Source: Allohahella sp002354735 | GTDB lineage: Bacteria > Pseudomonadota > Gammaproteobacteria > Pseudomonadales > Oleiphilaceae | Assembly (NCBI RefSeq): GCF_047946665.1 | Contig: NZ_CP172312.1 | Location: 4,216,001-4,280,000 of the forward strand | Length of the DNA: 64,000 nt | Direction: 5' to 3' | Shown: one piece after another, positions 37,419 to 45,836 of the stretch | How the letters are laid out: every line of letters starts with the position of its first letter | Position numbering within the stretch: the stretch's first letter is position 1 | Program-made: the position numbers and the translations under genes | Notes under the pieces: generated by a model | Databases searched by the model: none | Seen by the model: only the letters and a program-made list of their open reading frames with translations | Told to the model about the DNA's origin: nothing

Positions 37419-38498
37419 ATGAAACTTCGCCGCCCGCTCATTGTACGGACTCCCCTAGCTACCATCGTGGTTTCAGGCATGCTCGCGCTGGTGAGCATGC
37501 TGGCGAACAGCGCAGACACGCTTCGCATCCTGACCTGGGAAGACTTCATCGCGCCTGCACTCATCGAGGCCTGGACGCGTGAAACTGGCAGCGCCGTCAA
37601 ACTCGCCTATTTCGACAGCGACGAAGAGCGTGACAGCATCATTGCCGAGGGCAAGGCAAAATTCGACCTGGTGGTCGTAGATGGACTCTCATCGCTGGCC
37701 TTCGGCAAACGCGATCTGTTCGCCGAAATCACTGTAGAGCATGCGCCCAATCTCAGGCATATCGATCCCAGATTTACCCCTGACTGCAGGGCCGGCACCG
37801 GAGTGCCCTATCTATGGGGAACCGTAGGGCTGGTGTACCGCAGCGACAAGCTTGCGAAGCCGGATTCGTGGAGCGCGCTGATGACGCCCGAGAAGTCGCT
37901 CAAGGGCCACATTGGCATGATTGACGACTACGCCGATACGTTCATTCCTCCCCTTGTGCTGCTGGGAGAGGACATCAACGCAGATGAACCGGAGGTGCTC
38001 AGAAAGGCATTCGAAATGCTGAAGGCACAACTTCCGTCCGTACTGACCTACGACTACCCCGTCACATTTCTGCAAACCGAGGAGGGAGAGAAACTCTATC
38101 TGGCTATGGGGTACAACGGTGACCAGCATATTCTGAATGACTACAGCAAAGCGGGTACATGGGCATATACTGTCCCTAAAGAAGGCACTGCCACTTGGGT
38201 GGATTGTATGGCGATTCCACAGAACAGTGAGTCACCAGCGTTGGCGAGACGCTTCATCGACTTCATCAATGAGCCTGCAAATGCAGCGATGAATGCCGAG
38301 GCGCTCGGTATCGCGACGGCCAATCTTGCCGCCAAGGCACTCATTTCTCCCGAGTTGGTTGAAGATCCGTCGGTCTATCCACCCGTCGATGTCAATGGAT
38401 CTAGCGGGTTGCAGGGCTACCGTTCGATCGGTCGCGACAACCTCAACCTGCGAAATCGGATAACTCGCGCCCTCGTCAAGTTACATGAAGCTCAGTAG
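37419..38498 (+). CDS. PotD/NspS-like periplasmic polyamine-binding protein
   Basis: This 359-residue protein has a signal peptide (about 1-31) and a spermidine/putrescine-type binding fold: LRILTWEDFIAPALIEAWTR, VPYLWGTVGLVYRSDKL, WSALMTPEKSLKGHIGMIDD, and YNGDQHILN in the second lobe. No ABC permease or ATPase genes are nearby. Instead its end overlaps a GGDEF-EVL membrane protein gene by 14 nt. In Vibrio cholerae, NspS binds norspermidine and spermidine and controls the membrane protein MbaA. The same arrangement suggests a sensor and not a transporter here. Confidence 0.88.
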   Translation: MKLRRPLIVRTPLATIVVSGMLALVSMLANSADTLRILTWEDFIAPALIEAWTRETGSAVKLAYFDSDEERDSIIAEGKAKFDLVVVDGLSSLAFGKRDLFAEITVEHAPNLRHIDPRFTPDCRAGTGVPYLWGTVGLVYRSDKLAKPDSWSALMTPEKSLKGHIGMIDDYADTFIPPLVLLGEDINADEPEVLRKAFEMLKAQLPSVLTYDYPVTFLQTEEGEKLYLAMGYNGDQHILNDYSKAGTWAYTVPKEGTATWVDCMAIPQNSESPALARRFIDFINEPANAAMNAEALGIATANLAAKALISPELVEDPSVYPPVDVNGSSGLQGYRSIGRDNLNLRNRITRALVKLHEAQ

Positions 38499-40893
38499 GC
38501 GCGCTTTCATCGTTATCATTCCGGTGCTGGCCGTCGGCTATGCTATCGGTCTCTTCTCGGTTTATCTGGAGCAGCGGGACCGCCTGCTGCGAAGCGAACA
38601 GACAGGCATCGACAACGCGCTCACGATTCTGGTAGCCGAGCTGGATGGGTATGCTCACTTTCAGGAAGTCTTCGTAACATCGCTGAAGAAGTCCGATCCG
38701 CTCAAGACCTTCCTGGTCGAACAGGATGCCTCCTATCGCGCCTTCACCCTTGGCACCAGCATCGAAACCAGTCTCCGGGAAGTGGAACAGTTCCACAGTG
38801 ACTATCTGACCCTGGCGCTGCTCGACAGTACTGGTGAACTGCTGTACTACCTGGAGAACAGCGGCGATCCGTTCTCCTCGGTATCTGACCGTGCCTTGGT
38901 CGCGGCGTCAAACCAGCTCCATAGTGGCGAGTCTGCCGGGTGGGCCTTATGGCAAAGCGATGAAGGCAACTATCGGCTGGCATTCATGAGTCTGATTGAT
39001 GCAGAGACTCTCCTCACGCCCAAGAAAGCCTCACGGCGCGAATCTGTTCTTGTTGTCCAGAGTGTCGTCGAGCCCAGTTCTTTCCAGCGTCAGGCCGAAG
39101 CGGTCCAGGCACGCTATGACGCTACGCTCACGTTCAGCCGAGCGGAGACCGGATTCGAGAACCCAGAGAAGGGCAAGGGTGCCGGTGAATTCCAACTTCG
39201 GGCCAGCCGTGCAAGCTCGACTGGTCTCCAGTGGCAGCTGGTCGCCAGCCAGGCCTATATCGAGAAGCGGCTGGTGTCCATCAAGCGACCGCTGGCGCTG
39301 AGCCTCGTTGGTCTGGTGCTGTTTTCCGGCTTCACGATTCTTTTGCTGATTCGGCGGTATATCACAGGTCCGATTGCCGAGTTGGACCAGAACCTCGAAA
39401 ATGTAATTGAGGGCAGGGAGACCACCATTCGGGCAGATGAGTCAGCGCAGGATGAAATTGCGCATATCGCCCGCATGTTTCGCAAGCTGTATGGAGAGCT
39501 GTCACTCGCTTATGCGCACAGCAAGGCCATGGCCGAAACCGACCAGCTCACCAGACTGCATAACCTGACCTACCTCAATCACCACGGCCAGGCCATGATG
39601 AATGCTGCACAGGCCCAAGGCCTGTCGCTCGGGCTGATGTATGTGGACCTGGACAATTTCAAGTTCGTCAACGACAGGTTCGGACATGATACAGGTGATG
39701 AGCTCCTGGTGAGTCTGGCCAAATCTTTTCAGGCCTTGCTCGAGCGCTATCGGGGGCAGACGCCGCTGGCACCGATACTATTCCGCATCGCCGGCGACGA
39801 GTTTGGCATCATGATGGCGCAAAGCGCAGTTGAACCGGATGCCTGTCATAAACTGGCGACAGAGATCGTGTCGCTGTTCAGCACCGGCTACCGACTTGGC
39901 AAAACCTTGTTACCGATTTCCGCAAGCATAGGCATTGCCGAGTGCCCAGCGGATGGCGTCCAGCTCACCCAACTCATGAGCTGCGCCGACTCGGCGATGT
40001 ATCAGGCGAAGTCGCTCGGCAAGAACCAGCTGGCCCACTTTTCTCGCGATATCGCGGCCAAGGCCAACCGGGAGCGTGATATCGAACATGCGCTCAAGGC
40101 CGTCGATTGTGACACAGAGTTCTTCCTTGTGTTCATGCCGATCATTGCTGTCGCCACTGGCACTGCGAACGCGGTAGAGGTCTTGCTGCGCTGGAATTCG
40201 TCACGCCTGGGTCCGGTAGGACCTGCCGAGTTCGTTCCTATCGCCGAGGCGACCGGGCTGTTCGAGAAGATCGACCGCTGGGTGGTCTCCGAGTCGCTGC
40301 GTCTTTACCGCAACGTGTCAGCAGAGCTTGGTGATGATGTGAAGTTGTCGATCAACCTGTCCTCAGCCCAGCTCTGCAATAAAGACCTTGCGGAGCAGAT
40401 CATTTTATCGGCACGTCAGTACGATGTAGAACCAGCAATGATTCAGCTGGAAATGACGGAAACAATAGGCATCGATTTCAGCGATCAGATGCAGCATACC
40501 TTGCAGACACTGCGAACGGCTGGATTCGGTGTCGCCATCGATGACTTTGGTGCGGGCTATACTTCACTGGCGCAGCTGGTCGAATATCCGGTGGACGTGG
40601 TCAAGCTGGACCGGCTGTTTATCACCAGGATGATGGATGCAGGCAAGTCCTCCATGCTGCCGCCGCTCATCGATCTCTGTCACCTGCAGAATATTGAGGT
40701 AACGGCGGAAGGCGTCGAGAACGAAGCTCAGCTCCGCATGCTGATAGATTCAGGCTGCGACGCACTTCAGGGGTACTACTTCGGCCAGCCTGTGCCACTG
40801 TCGCGGCTGCAAGCGGCCTCAGAGCAGTGGCGGATCAAGGCTGCCGGAGCACGTCGGCTCAATCTGCCCGGCAAAGGAGCACAGCGGCTCTAA
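38485..40893 (+). CDS. GGDEF-EAL membrane protein, MbaA-like
   Basis: This 802-residue protein has a membrane helix near residues 8-26, a periplasmic domain to about residue 265, and a second helix (LALSLVGLVLFSGFTILLLI). HAMP follows, then a GGDEF domain whose signature is AGDEF (436-440), and an EAL domain whose signature is EVL (565-567) in VEVLLRWNS. EAL catalytic residues downstream appear kept (SINLSSAQL, EMTETIG, IDDFGAGYTSLAQL, KLDRLF, AEGVEN), so phosphodiesterase activity is likely. The start lies inside the polyamine-binding gene. By analogy with MbaA it degrades c-di-GMP under control of its partner. Confidence 0.9.
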   Translation: MKLSRRAFIVIIPVLAVGYAIGLFSVYLEQRDRLLRSEQTGIDNALTILVAELDGYAHFQEVFVTSLKKSDPLKTFLVEQDASYRAFTLGTSIETSLREVEQFHSDYLTLALLDSTGELLYYLENSGDPFSSVSDRALVAASNQLHSGESAGWALWQSDEGNYRLAFMSLIDAETLLTPKKASRRESVLVVQSVVEPSSFQRQAEAVQARYDATLTFSRAETGFENPEKGKGAGEFQLRASRASSTGLQWQLVASQAYIEKRLVSIKRPLALSLVGLVLFSGFTILLLIRRYITGPIAELDQNLENVIEGRETTIRADESAQDEIAHIARMFRKLYGELSLAYAHSKAMAETDQLTRLHNLTYLNHHGQAMMNAAQAQGLSLGLMYVDLDNFKFVNDRFGHDTGDELLVSLAKSFQALLERYRGQTPLAPILFRIAGDEFGIMMAQSAVEPDACHKLATEIVSLFSTGYRLGKTLLPISASIGIAECPADGVQLTQLMSCADSAMYQAKSLGKNQLAHFSRDIAAKANRERDIEHALKAVDCDTEFFLVFMPIIAVATGTANAVEVLLRWNSSRLGPVGPAEFVPIAEATGLFEKIDRWVVSESLRLYRNVSAELGDDVKLSINLSSAQLCNKDLAEQIILSARQYDVEPAMIQLEMTETIGIDFSDQMQHTLQTLRTAGFGVAIDDFGAGYTSLAQLVEYPVDVVKLDRLFITRMMDAGKSSMLPPLIDLCHLQNIEVTAEGVENEAQLRMLIDSGCDALQGYYFGQPVPLSRLQAASEQWRIKAAGARRLNLPGKGAQRL

Positions 40894-42034
40894 GCGCCTT
40901 GGTGCCGAACTGGGACATCTTCTCGAAACGCTTACGATGTATCGGTAGATGTTGGCTGTCCAGTACCGTCTGATGCTCCAATGGGTCGACGTCTGGATCG
41001 TGGATATAGACAAAATCCTCATCCAGTGCCGTAACGGTTACCCAGTGCGGCGTTTTACATTTGTCGAAATGATAGGTGCTAATGAGCACCAGCGGCACCA
41101 CGCCGTTTCTGAGCGCATCTTCGATATCCGCAAGTTTCAGCGGGCGCTCGTGCACGGGGATGTCGAATTCCTTGATCTTGCTTATGAAGCCATCATGGAC
41201 CAGCTTCAGAATCCGCTTTTTCTCCTCGCGACGGACACCCTCCATGAATAGTGGACCGCTGTTGTTGACGAACACTTCTGCACGCAAACCCCTTTTTACT
41301 GCAGCCAATGCGAGTCCATGCGGACCACAACCACCATGGCCGGCTGTCATGAAAATCGTAGTGGCTTCGCGCCAGATTTCGAGTTCCTCATGTACCGCAA
41401 ACTGAAAATGATCGCGCAGGAAAGCCAACGCCATCATCAGTGAGGCCGGTCCGCAACTGAAATCCATGGTCTGCGGGTAATAGGGAATGTTCAACATCAG
41501 GTCGGACTGCGGCACCACGCGCAGCAGTTTCTGATATCGCAGGGCCGGCTGATGGTCTTCGTAGTAATCATCCAGGACACCGAAGTGCCGATACTCGTGC
41601 TTCTTGTACAGCGCGATGGCTGCCGCATTGTCTTCACTGACTTCCAGCCGCATTGCGATGCAGTGTCGTTCGACAGCCACAGCCTCTGCAGCATTCAGGA
41701 GGCGGCTTGCAATGCCTCGGCCGGCAAAGCGCTTATCCACTGCAATCGAGTAGATTCTGGCCAGATTGGAACCCTTGTGAAACAGCGTAAGCACGTAGGC
41801 AGCTACTGCTTCACCTTCGGTCGTATCAACCGTCGCCACTTGCAGGGAGGCCGTCTCACTATCAAGGAAGCGCCTGAAGCTGCGCCGGCTGAGCTTGTCA
41901 TGATCGAAACTGCTGTTTTCAAGTTCGAGCAGGACCGGCAGATCGTTGGCTGTGGCAACCCGTATGCGGATTCCGTCTTTGTTTTCAACGAGCTGGCTTT
42001 GTGACCTGCTGGCCGTAGCCACTGAATGGTGCAT
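40859..42034 (-). CDS. GNAT acetyltransferase fused to C39-peptidase-like domain
   Basis: This 391-residue cytosolic protein has an N-terminal GNAT domain (about 20-170; acetyl-CoA loop VDKRFAGRGIASRLLNAAE) and a C-terminal papain-like C39 domain from about 185. The probable catalytic Cys is in YYPQTMDFSCGPASLMMAL, and the His is in TPHWVTVTALDEDFVYIHDP. A cytosolic C39-like domain fused to an acetyltransferase, divergent from an RLAN/ATP-grasp ligase, points to synthesis and trimming of a peptide or peptide-like modification. The chemistry is unknown. Its 3' end overlaps the convergent MbaA-like gene by 35 nt. Confidence 0.87.
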   Translation of the reverse strand: MHHSVATASRSQSQLVENKDGIRIRVATANDLPVLLELENSSFDHDKLSRRSFRRFLDSETASLQVATVDTTEGEAVAAYVLTLFHKGSNLARIYSIAVDKRFAGRGIASRLLNAAEAVAVERHCIAMRLEVSEDNAAAIALYKKHEYRHFGVLDDYYEDHQPALRYQKLLRVVPQSDLMLNIPYYPQTMDFSCGPASLMMALAFLRDHFQFAVHEELEIWREATTIFMTAGHGGCGPHGLALAAVKRGLRAEVFVNNSGPLFMEGVRREEKKRILKLVHDGFISKIKEFDIPVHERPLKLADIEDALRNGVVPLVLISTYHFDKCKTPHWVTVTALDEDFVYIHDPDVDPLEHQTVLDSQHLPIHRKRFEKMSQFGTKALRAAVLLCRAD

Positions 42035-42185
42035 GTAGACATCGCCGGAGATTGAGTTGGTTTAACCATCCAGAAGATTCATGGACAGATCAATGATTAT
42101 AGGCAAAACTGAAGCAACATGCAGGACGCTCGCCTCATCAAGACGCGCCGTCCCGGCTTTTCGTTCCACCCGACAGACACATTCT

Positions 42186-43712
42186 ATGTCTCAGTTATTC
42201 ATCGTTGTTGAAAAGCTCAGTGACTGGTCGCCTTACTATCCCAGTGAGGACGTCATCACCTTCGACACCTATCTGAACCTGTCGGAAGCCTCTGCGATGG
42301 CTGCCAGTGGTGATGACAGGCGAGCCGCCATGGCCGGGCGCACGCGCGTGGTCAACCTATGCCGCAGCTACAAGTATCTCAGCCGCGGGTACTATTGCTC
42401 GCTACTGGCCGAAGCCAGAGGGCATCATGTCATACCTTCAGTGAAGACGCTTAATGCGCTGGAGCGAAAAGCTGTCTTTACGCTGTCGTTCGATTTTGAA
42501 GAGCTTGATCTCGACCAGGCCCTGCTAACGCTGAAAGCGGATACGACCCAGGAGGCGTCAAAGCGCAAACTGGTGGTCCGAAGCTATTTTGGCGTAACCA
42601 ACCTGCCAGAATTCAAGACGCTCGGCGAAATCATCTTCGAGCAGTTTCCCTGCCCGCTGGTCGACATCGAACTGAAGTACAAGAATGGCTGGATGTTGTC
42701 GGCAGTGAAGCCAATGCGACTTACGCATCTGGACGATGAAGACGAAACCGCCTTTGCGTCCTCATTCGATGCCTTTACCAAGAAGCTTTGGCGTAAACCC
42801 AAGGCTCGCAAACAGTTCCGCTATGACATGGCCGTGCTGATCAACCCTGATGAGAAGATGCCGCCAAGCGATGCGCAGGCGATGAAGCGACTGCACAAAG
42901 TCGCCAAACAGAAGGGCATTGCCATCGACTTCATTGGCCCGCGTGATCTGAACAGGGTGCCGGAGTACGACATGCTGTTTATCCGGGAAACCACGGCCAT
43001 CAACCATCACACCTTCCGCTTTGCGAAAAAGGCTGAGGCCGAAGGCGTGATAGTCATGGACGATAGTGCGTCGATCATGCGTTGTACCAACAAGGTATTC
43101 CTGGCAGACCTGTTGCATCACCACAAGGTGCCTACGCCGAAGACCCTCATCCTCAGCAAGGGCCATCATGCTCAGTTGAAGTCAGCGGCCGAGACACTGG
43201 GCTTTCCGATGGTGCTGAAAATTCCGGACGGCTCGTTTTCTCGCGGGGTGATGAAGGCGGAGAACCATGAGCAGCTGGAAGAGAAGTCGGAGGTGCTGTT
43301 CAAGCAGTCCGCGTTGCTGCTGGCGCAGGAGTTCATGTACACCGATTACGACTGGCGTATTGGCGTGCTCAACGGCAAGCCCATCTATGCCTGCAAGTAC
43401 TTCATGGCCCGTGACCATTGGCAGATCTACAAGCACGAGGGTAGCTCTACCGCTACCGGTGCCTGGGATACCATGGCCATTCATGAGGTGCCGAAGGCGG
43501 TCGTACAGGCCGCGGTCAAGGCTGCCAATCTGATCGGCAGAGGCCTCTACGGGGTCGATGTGAAGCAGTCCGGTAGTCGGGTGGCGATTATCGAGGTCAA
43601 TGACAACCCGAGCCTCGAATCAGGGGTGGAGGATAAATTTCTCGGTCACGAGCTCTACGGCATCATCCTCGATGAATTCATTCGCCGTGCAGAGCTGAAG
43701 CACGCAAGCTAA
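42186..43712 (+). CDS. RimK-like ATP-grasp ligase with RLAN domain
   Basis: This protein has about 508 residues from the ATG at 42186, where the conserved N-terminus SQLFIVVEKLSDWSPYYPSE begins; a longer in-frame start would add 35 unrelated residues. The N-terminal RLAN-type domain (to about 165) is followed by ATP-grasp. Visible motifs are FIRETTAINHHTFRFAKKAE, MVLKIPDGSFSRGVMKAE and the metal/ATP site VAIIEVNDNPSLESGVED. RimK relatives ligate amino acids, often glutamate, to peptides. It is divergent from the GNAT-C39 gene across about 150 bp; the pair probably forms one pathway. Confidence 0.88.
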   Translation: MSQLFIVVEKLSDWSPYYPSEDVITFDTYLNLSEASAMAASGDDRRAAMAGRTRVVNLCRSYKYLSRGYYCSLLAEARGHHVIPSVKTLNALERKAVFTLSFDFEELDLDQALLTLKADTTQEASKRKLVVRSYFGVTNLPEFKTLGEIIFEQFPCPLVDIELKYKNGWMLSAVKPMRLTHLDDEDETAFASSFDAFTKKLWRKPKARKQFRYDMAVLINPDEKMPPSDAQAMKRLHKVAKQKGIAIDFIGPRDLNRVPEYDMLFIRETTAINHHTFRFAKKAEAEGVIVMDDSASIMRCTNKVFLADLLHHHKVPTPKTLILSKGHHAQLKSAAETLGFPMVLKIPDGSFSRGVMKAENHEQLEEKSEVLFKQSALLLAQEFMYTDYDWRIGVLNGKPIYACKYFMARDHWQIYKHEGSSTATGAWDTMAIHEVPKAVVQAAVKAANLIGRGLYGVDVKQSGSRVAIIEVNDNPSLESGVEDKFLGHELYGIILDEFIRRAELKHAS

Positions 43713-43931
43713 GCTGATTTTTGAGCTCCGGACGCCGTCGCAGACTATCGAGCAGTTTCTGCGGCAGGTCGTTCCAGGCTCGATGCGGCAACAAAAAATA
43801 ACTTCAACTGGTTCTATATGAACGCGTATGATGTACCGCTGGAAATAGCAGTAATATTCCTGAATTCGAGACCGCGCAGTCCTGCAACTGCAGTCTGAAA
43901 ACGTCTTCGAATTTGCCACGGCGGTGTTCGA

Positions 43932-44372
43932 ATGCGTATTACCCGATATACAGATTATTCACTTCGGGTTCTTGTCTATCTGGCGGTAAAGCCTGGTCGG
44001 CTGGCCACCATTCAGGAAATAGCAGAAAGCTATAACATTTCCCGCAACCATCTCATGAAGGTCGTCCACCAGCTTACCCGAGCAGGCTATGTCACCAGTA
44101 TCCGTGGCAAGAATGGCGGCTTGCGACTCGGCCGTGCTGCAAGTGACATCAATATTGGTGCGCTGATGCGTGAAACGGAGCCGGACATGGGTCTGGTTGA
44201 ATGTTTTCGGACGGACAACCAGTGCTGTATAACCCCGGCCTGCGGCTTGAAATACATGTTGGCAGAGGCGCTTCAGAATTTTCTCGAGACGCTCGATAAG
44301 TACACCCTGCAGGATGTGCTGCCAGGCGAGTCAGCTCATACGCTTATCGACCTGCTGCAAATTGCAGACTGA
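43932..44372 (+). CDS. nsrR: Rrf2-family nitric-oxide-responsive repressor
   Basis: This 146-residue protein has a winged-helix N-terminus (TRYTDYSLRVLVYLAVKPGR, TIQEIAESYNISRNHLMKVV, GYVTSIRGKNGGLRLGR). It carries cysteines in ECFRTDNQCCITPACGLK; the C-x5/6-C-ITPA-C pattern matches the Fe-S ligands of NsrR, as does the tail FLETLDKYTLQDVL. NsrR holds an NO-sensitive Fe-S cluster and represses NO-detoxification genes. No such target gene lies next to it. The 219-bp gap before it holds no gene that I can see. Confidence 0.87.
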   Translation: MRITRYTDYSLRVLVYLAVKPGRLATIQEIAESYNISRNHLMKVVHQLTRAGYVTSIRGKNGGLRLGRAASDINIGALMRETEPDMGLVECFRTDNQCCITPACGLKYMLAEALQNFLETLDKYTLQDVLPGESAHTLIDLLQIAD

Positions 44373-44396
44373 CCTGTCCCCCCACTGTCCAGGCAA

Positions 44397-44424
44397 AAAA
44401 AACGCACCAGATGGTGCGTTTTTT
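44397..44424. terminator. Bidirectional intrinsic terminator between nsrR and sodB
   Basis: AAAAAA-CGCACC, an AGAT loop and GGTGCG-TTTTTT form a symmetrical stem flanked by A and T runs. It serves both convergent genes. Confidence 0.93.
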
Positions 44425-44437
44425 AATCTGAAAGTTA

Positions 44438-45022
44438 TCAGCCAGCGAAGTTGCTGTTGACGAATTCCCAGTTGACCAGGTTCCAGTACGCTTCGAGGTA
44501 CTTTGGTCGCGCATTGCGGTAGTCGATGTAGTACGCATGCTCCCACACGTCGCAGGTCAGCAGCGCTTTCTGCGAGCTGTCAGTAACCGGCGTTTCAGCA
44601 TCATCAGTGTTGACGATGGCAACACTGCCGTCAGACTTCTTCACCAGCCAGGTCCAGCCTGAAGCGAAGTTGCCGATGGCGCTGGCAGTAAACTCTTCTT
44701 TGAACTTGTCGAACGAGCCGAATGCCTTGTTGATGGCTTCAGCGATCGCGCCAGTCGGTGCGCCGCCGCCATTTGGGCTCAGGCAATGCCAGTAGAAGGT
44801 GTGGTTCCAGACCTGGGCAGCTTGGTTGAAAAGGCCACCTGAAGAAGACTTGATGATTTCTTCGAGGCTCTTGTCCGCCTTGTCAGTGCCTTCGATCAGG
44901 CTGTTCAGCTTGTCGACATAAGCCTTGTGATGCTTATCGTGATGATACTCCAGCGTCTCGGCAGAGATATGTGGCTCGAGCGCGTTCTTTTCGTAAGGAA
45001 GTTCTGGTAGTTGAAAAGCCAT
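44438..45022 (-). CDS. sodB: Superoxide dismutase (Fe type)
   Basis: This 194-residue enzyme is full length. It has the N-terminal FELPxLPY-type start (FQLPELPYEKNALEPHISAE), metal ligands in TLEYHHDKHHKAYV and WNHTFYWHCL, and the C-terminal CDVWEHAYYIDYRNARPKYL with Asp, Glu and His. The residues GGAPTG and FKEEF resemble the iron-dependent SodB branch. It is cytosolic and dismutates superoxide. AAGGTG lies upstream of the ATG. It is convergent with nsrR and shares its terminator. Confidence 0.96.
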   Translation of the reverse strand: MAFQLPELPYEKNALEPHISAETLEYHHDKHHKAYVDKLNSLIEGTDKADKSLEEIIKSSSGGLFNQAAQVWNHTFYWHCLSPNGGGAPTGAIAEAINKAFGSFDKFKEEFTASAIGNFASGWTWLVKKSDGSVAIVNTDDAETPVTDSSQKALLTCDVWEHAYYIDYRNARPKYLEAYWNLVNWEFVNSNFAG

Positions 45023-45181
45023 GGTTGATCACCTTGTTCCTGTGTTTTTCTGAATTAACAGTTCGCCCCTGAGGCGTTTGCGACACAGGGCACGAGTGTT
45101 TCCTTTTAAAACTTCGAGGTTGATACGACTAAGTGGGGATAGCAGATGGAAATTTCAAGTGGCTTCAGCCCAGGTGGCTGA

Positions 45182-45226
45182 AGTCTGGTCAGAAACAAGC
45201 TCAGGCAGCTTGCTTTTGACCAGACT
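45182..45226 (-). promoter_or_regulatory. Long hairpin containing the arfA stop codon
   Basis: Two 20-nt arms (45182-45201 and 45207-45226) pair over 20 positions with two mismatches and a 5-nt loop. The outer 10 bp are perfect (AGTCTGGTCA). The arfA stop codon sits at the loop. In E. coli a hairpin in this place causes cleavage or termination, producing a nonstop arfA mRNA controlled by trans-translation. Confidence 0.8.
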
Positions 45227-45374
45227 CCAGTCCTTTGTTCTGATGCTTGTTCTTCCGCTTGTAACTACCCTTGCCAACCTTGGCTCTGGCGATGCGCTGT
45301 CTGAACAGTGGTGAGGTGACCAGCGCCGCTTCGGCATTGTGGCGAATTTCGCCGCGTTTGTGATCGTGTTTCAT
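45201..45374 (-). CDS. arfA: Alternative ribosome-rescue factor A
   Basis: This 57-residue protein has the ArfA core: KRGEIRHNAEAALVTSPLFR followed by QRIARAKVGKGSYKRKNKH. These match the E. coli pattern of a DPLFRQR-like block and a basic KGKGSY-RK-KH block. ArfA recruits RF2 to ribosomes stalled on nonstop mRNA when tmRNA fails. The stop codon lies inside a long hairpin, as expected for the self-regulating nonstop arfA transcript. It was found by translating the minus strand between sodB and the transporter scar. Confidence 0.92.
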   Translation of the reverse strand: MKHDHKRGEIRHNAEAALVTSPLFRQRIARAKVGKGSYKRKNKHQNKGLESGQKQAA

Positions 45375-45419
45375 AAGCTGCCCTTGAATGGCTGAAGTGT
45401 GAGCAAGCAGTATATCAAT

Positions 45420-45637
45420 TCACTTCGAACTTTTCTCCTGTTGCTGTAGCGCGTCAACGATCGTCGACACGTTGTCGGTCATCATTTTCAGGTAAGTGCC
45501 CGCCGGTTCATCAGGACCAGAAAGCGCATCGGAGTACAAAGTCCCACCAATTCTGGCGTCGGTTTCACGGGCAATCTGGCGAATCAGGCGTTCGTCCGAA
45601 ATGTTGCCGACGAACACCGCTTGTATATCGCCCCTGT
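45420..45637 (-). pseudogene. 3' remnant of a ZnuA-like metal-binding protein gene
   Basis: Minus-strand codons from about 45637 read GDIQAVFVGNISDERLIRQI, then TDARIGGTLYSDALSGP and GTYLKMMTDNVSTIVDAL. This is the C-terminal lobe of a zinc/manganese ABC transporter binding protein. About 70 residues remain of an expected 290-300. Upstream in the same frame is a TAG stop. The break abuts a DMT transporter remnant read on the other strand. Confidence 0.8.
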
Positions 45638-45777
45638 TCTATCTCGGTGAAAAATTCACGATCAATCACCTGATAGGTTTTTCACTGATTTGCGCTGGCG
45701 CGTTCTTATTTTCAGGGGCCGATCCGTTAGGCCGCTGTCATCAGACCGCTATCGCCCAAGGTAAGTCGCACAACTAA
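45628..45777 (+). pseudogene. 3' remnant of a DMT-family transporter gene
   Basis: Plus-strand codons from about 45628-45631 read PLFYLGEKFTINHLIGFSLI and then CAGAFLFSGADP, the last transmembrane hairpin of a small DMT (DUF486-like) protein. The preceding in-frame residues show no homology. About 45 of an expected 110 or so residues remain. The family call rests on the GEKxTxNHLIGFxLIxAGAF pattern. Confidence 0.65.
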
Positions 45778-45799
45778 TGTTATGATGCTTTATAACATT
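45776..45799 (+). promoter_or_regulatory. Candidate Zur operator upstream of the DUF2796 gene
   Basis: AATGTTAT (45776-45783) and ATAACATT (45792-45799) form a perfect 8-bp inverted repeat with an 8-bp centre. The submotif TTATGAT-N7-AACATT also occurs upstream of the ABC ATPase gene. Its A/T-rich TGTTAT / ATAACA halves resemble known Zur sites. Confidence 0.65.
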
Positions 45800-45836
45800 G
45801 GTGTACGCTAGCACTTTGCTTTTCCAGGAGACAGAT

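Noticed and set aside
45496..45777. 93-codon plus-strand frame as an intact gene
   Set aside because: Only its last third shows transporter homology; the first part is antisense to the ZnuA-like remnant, so it is a fusion across a deletion scar.
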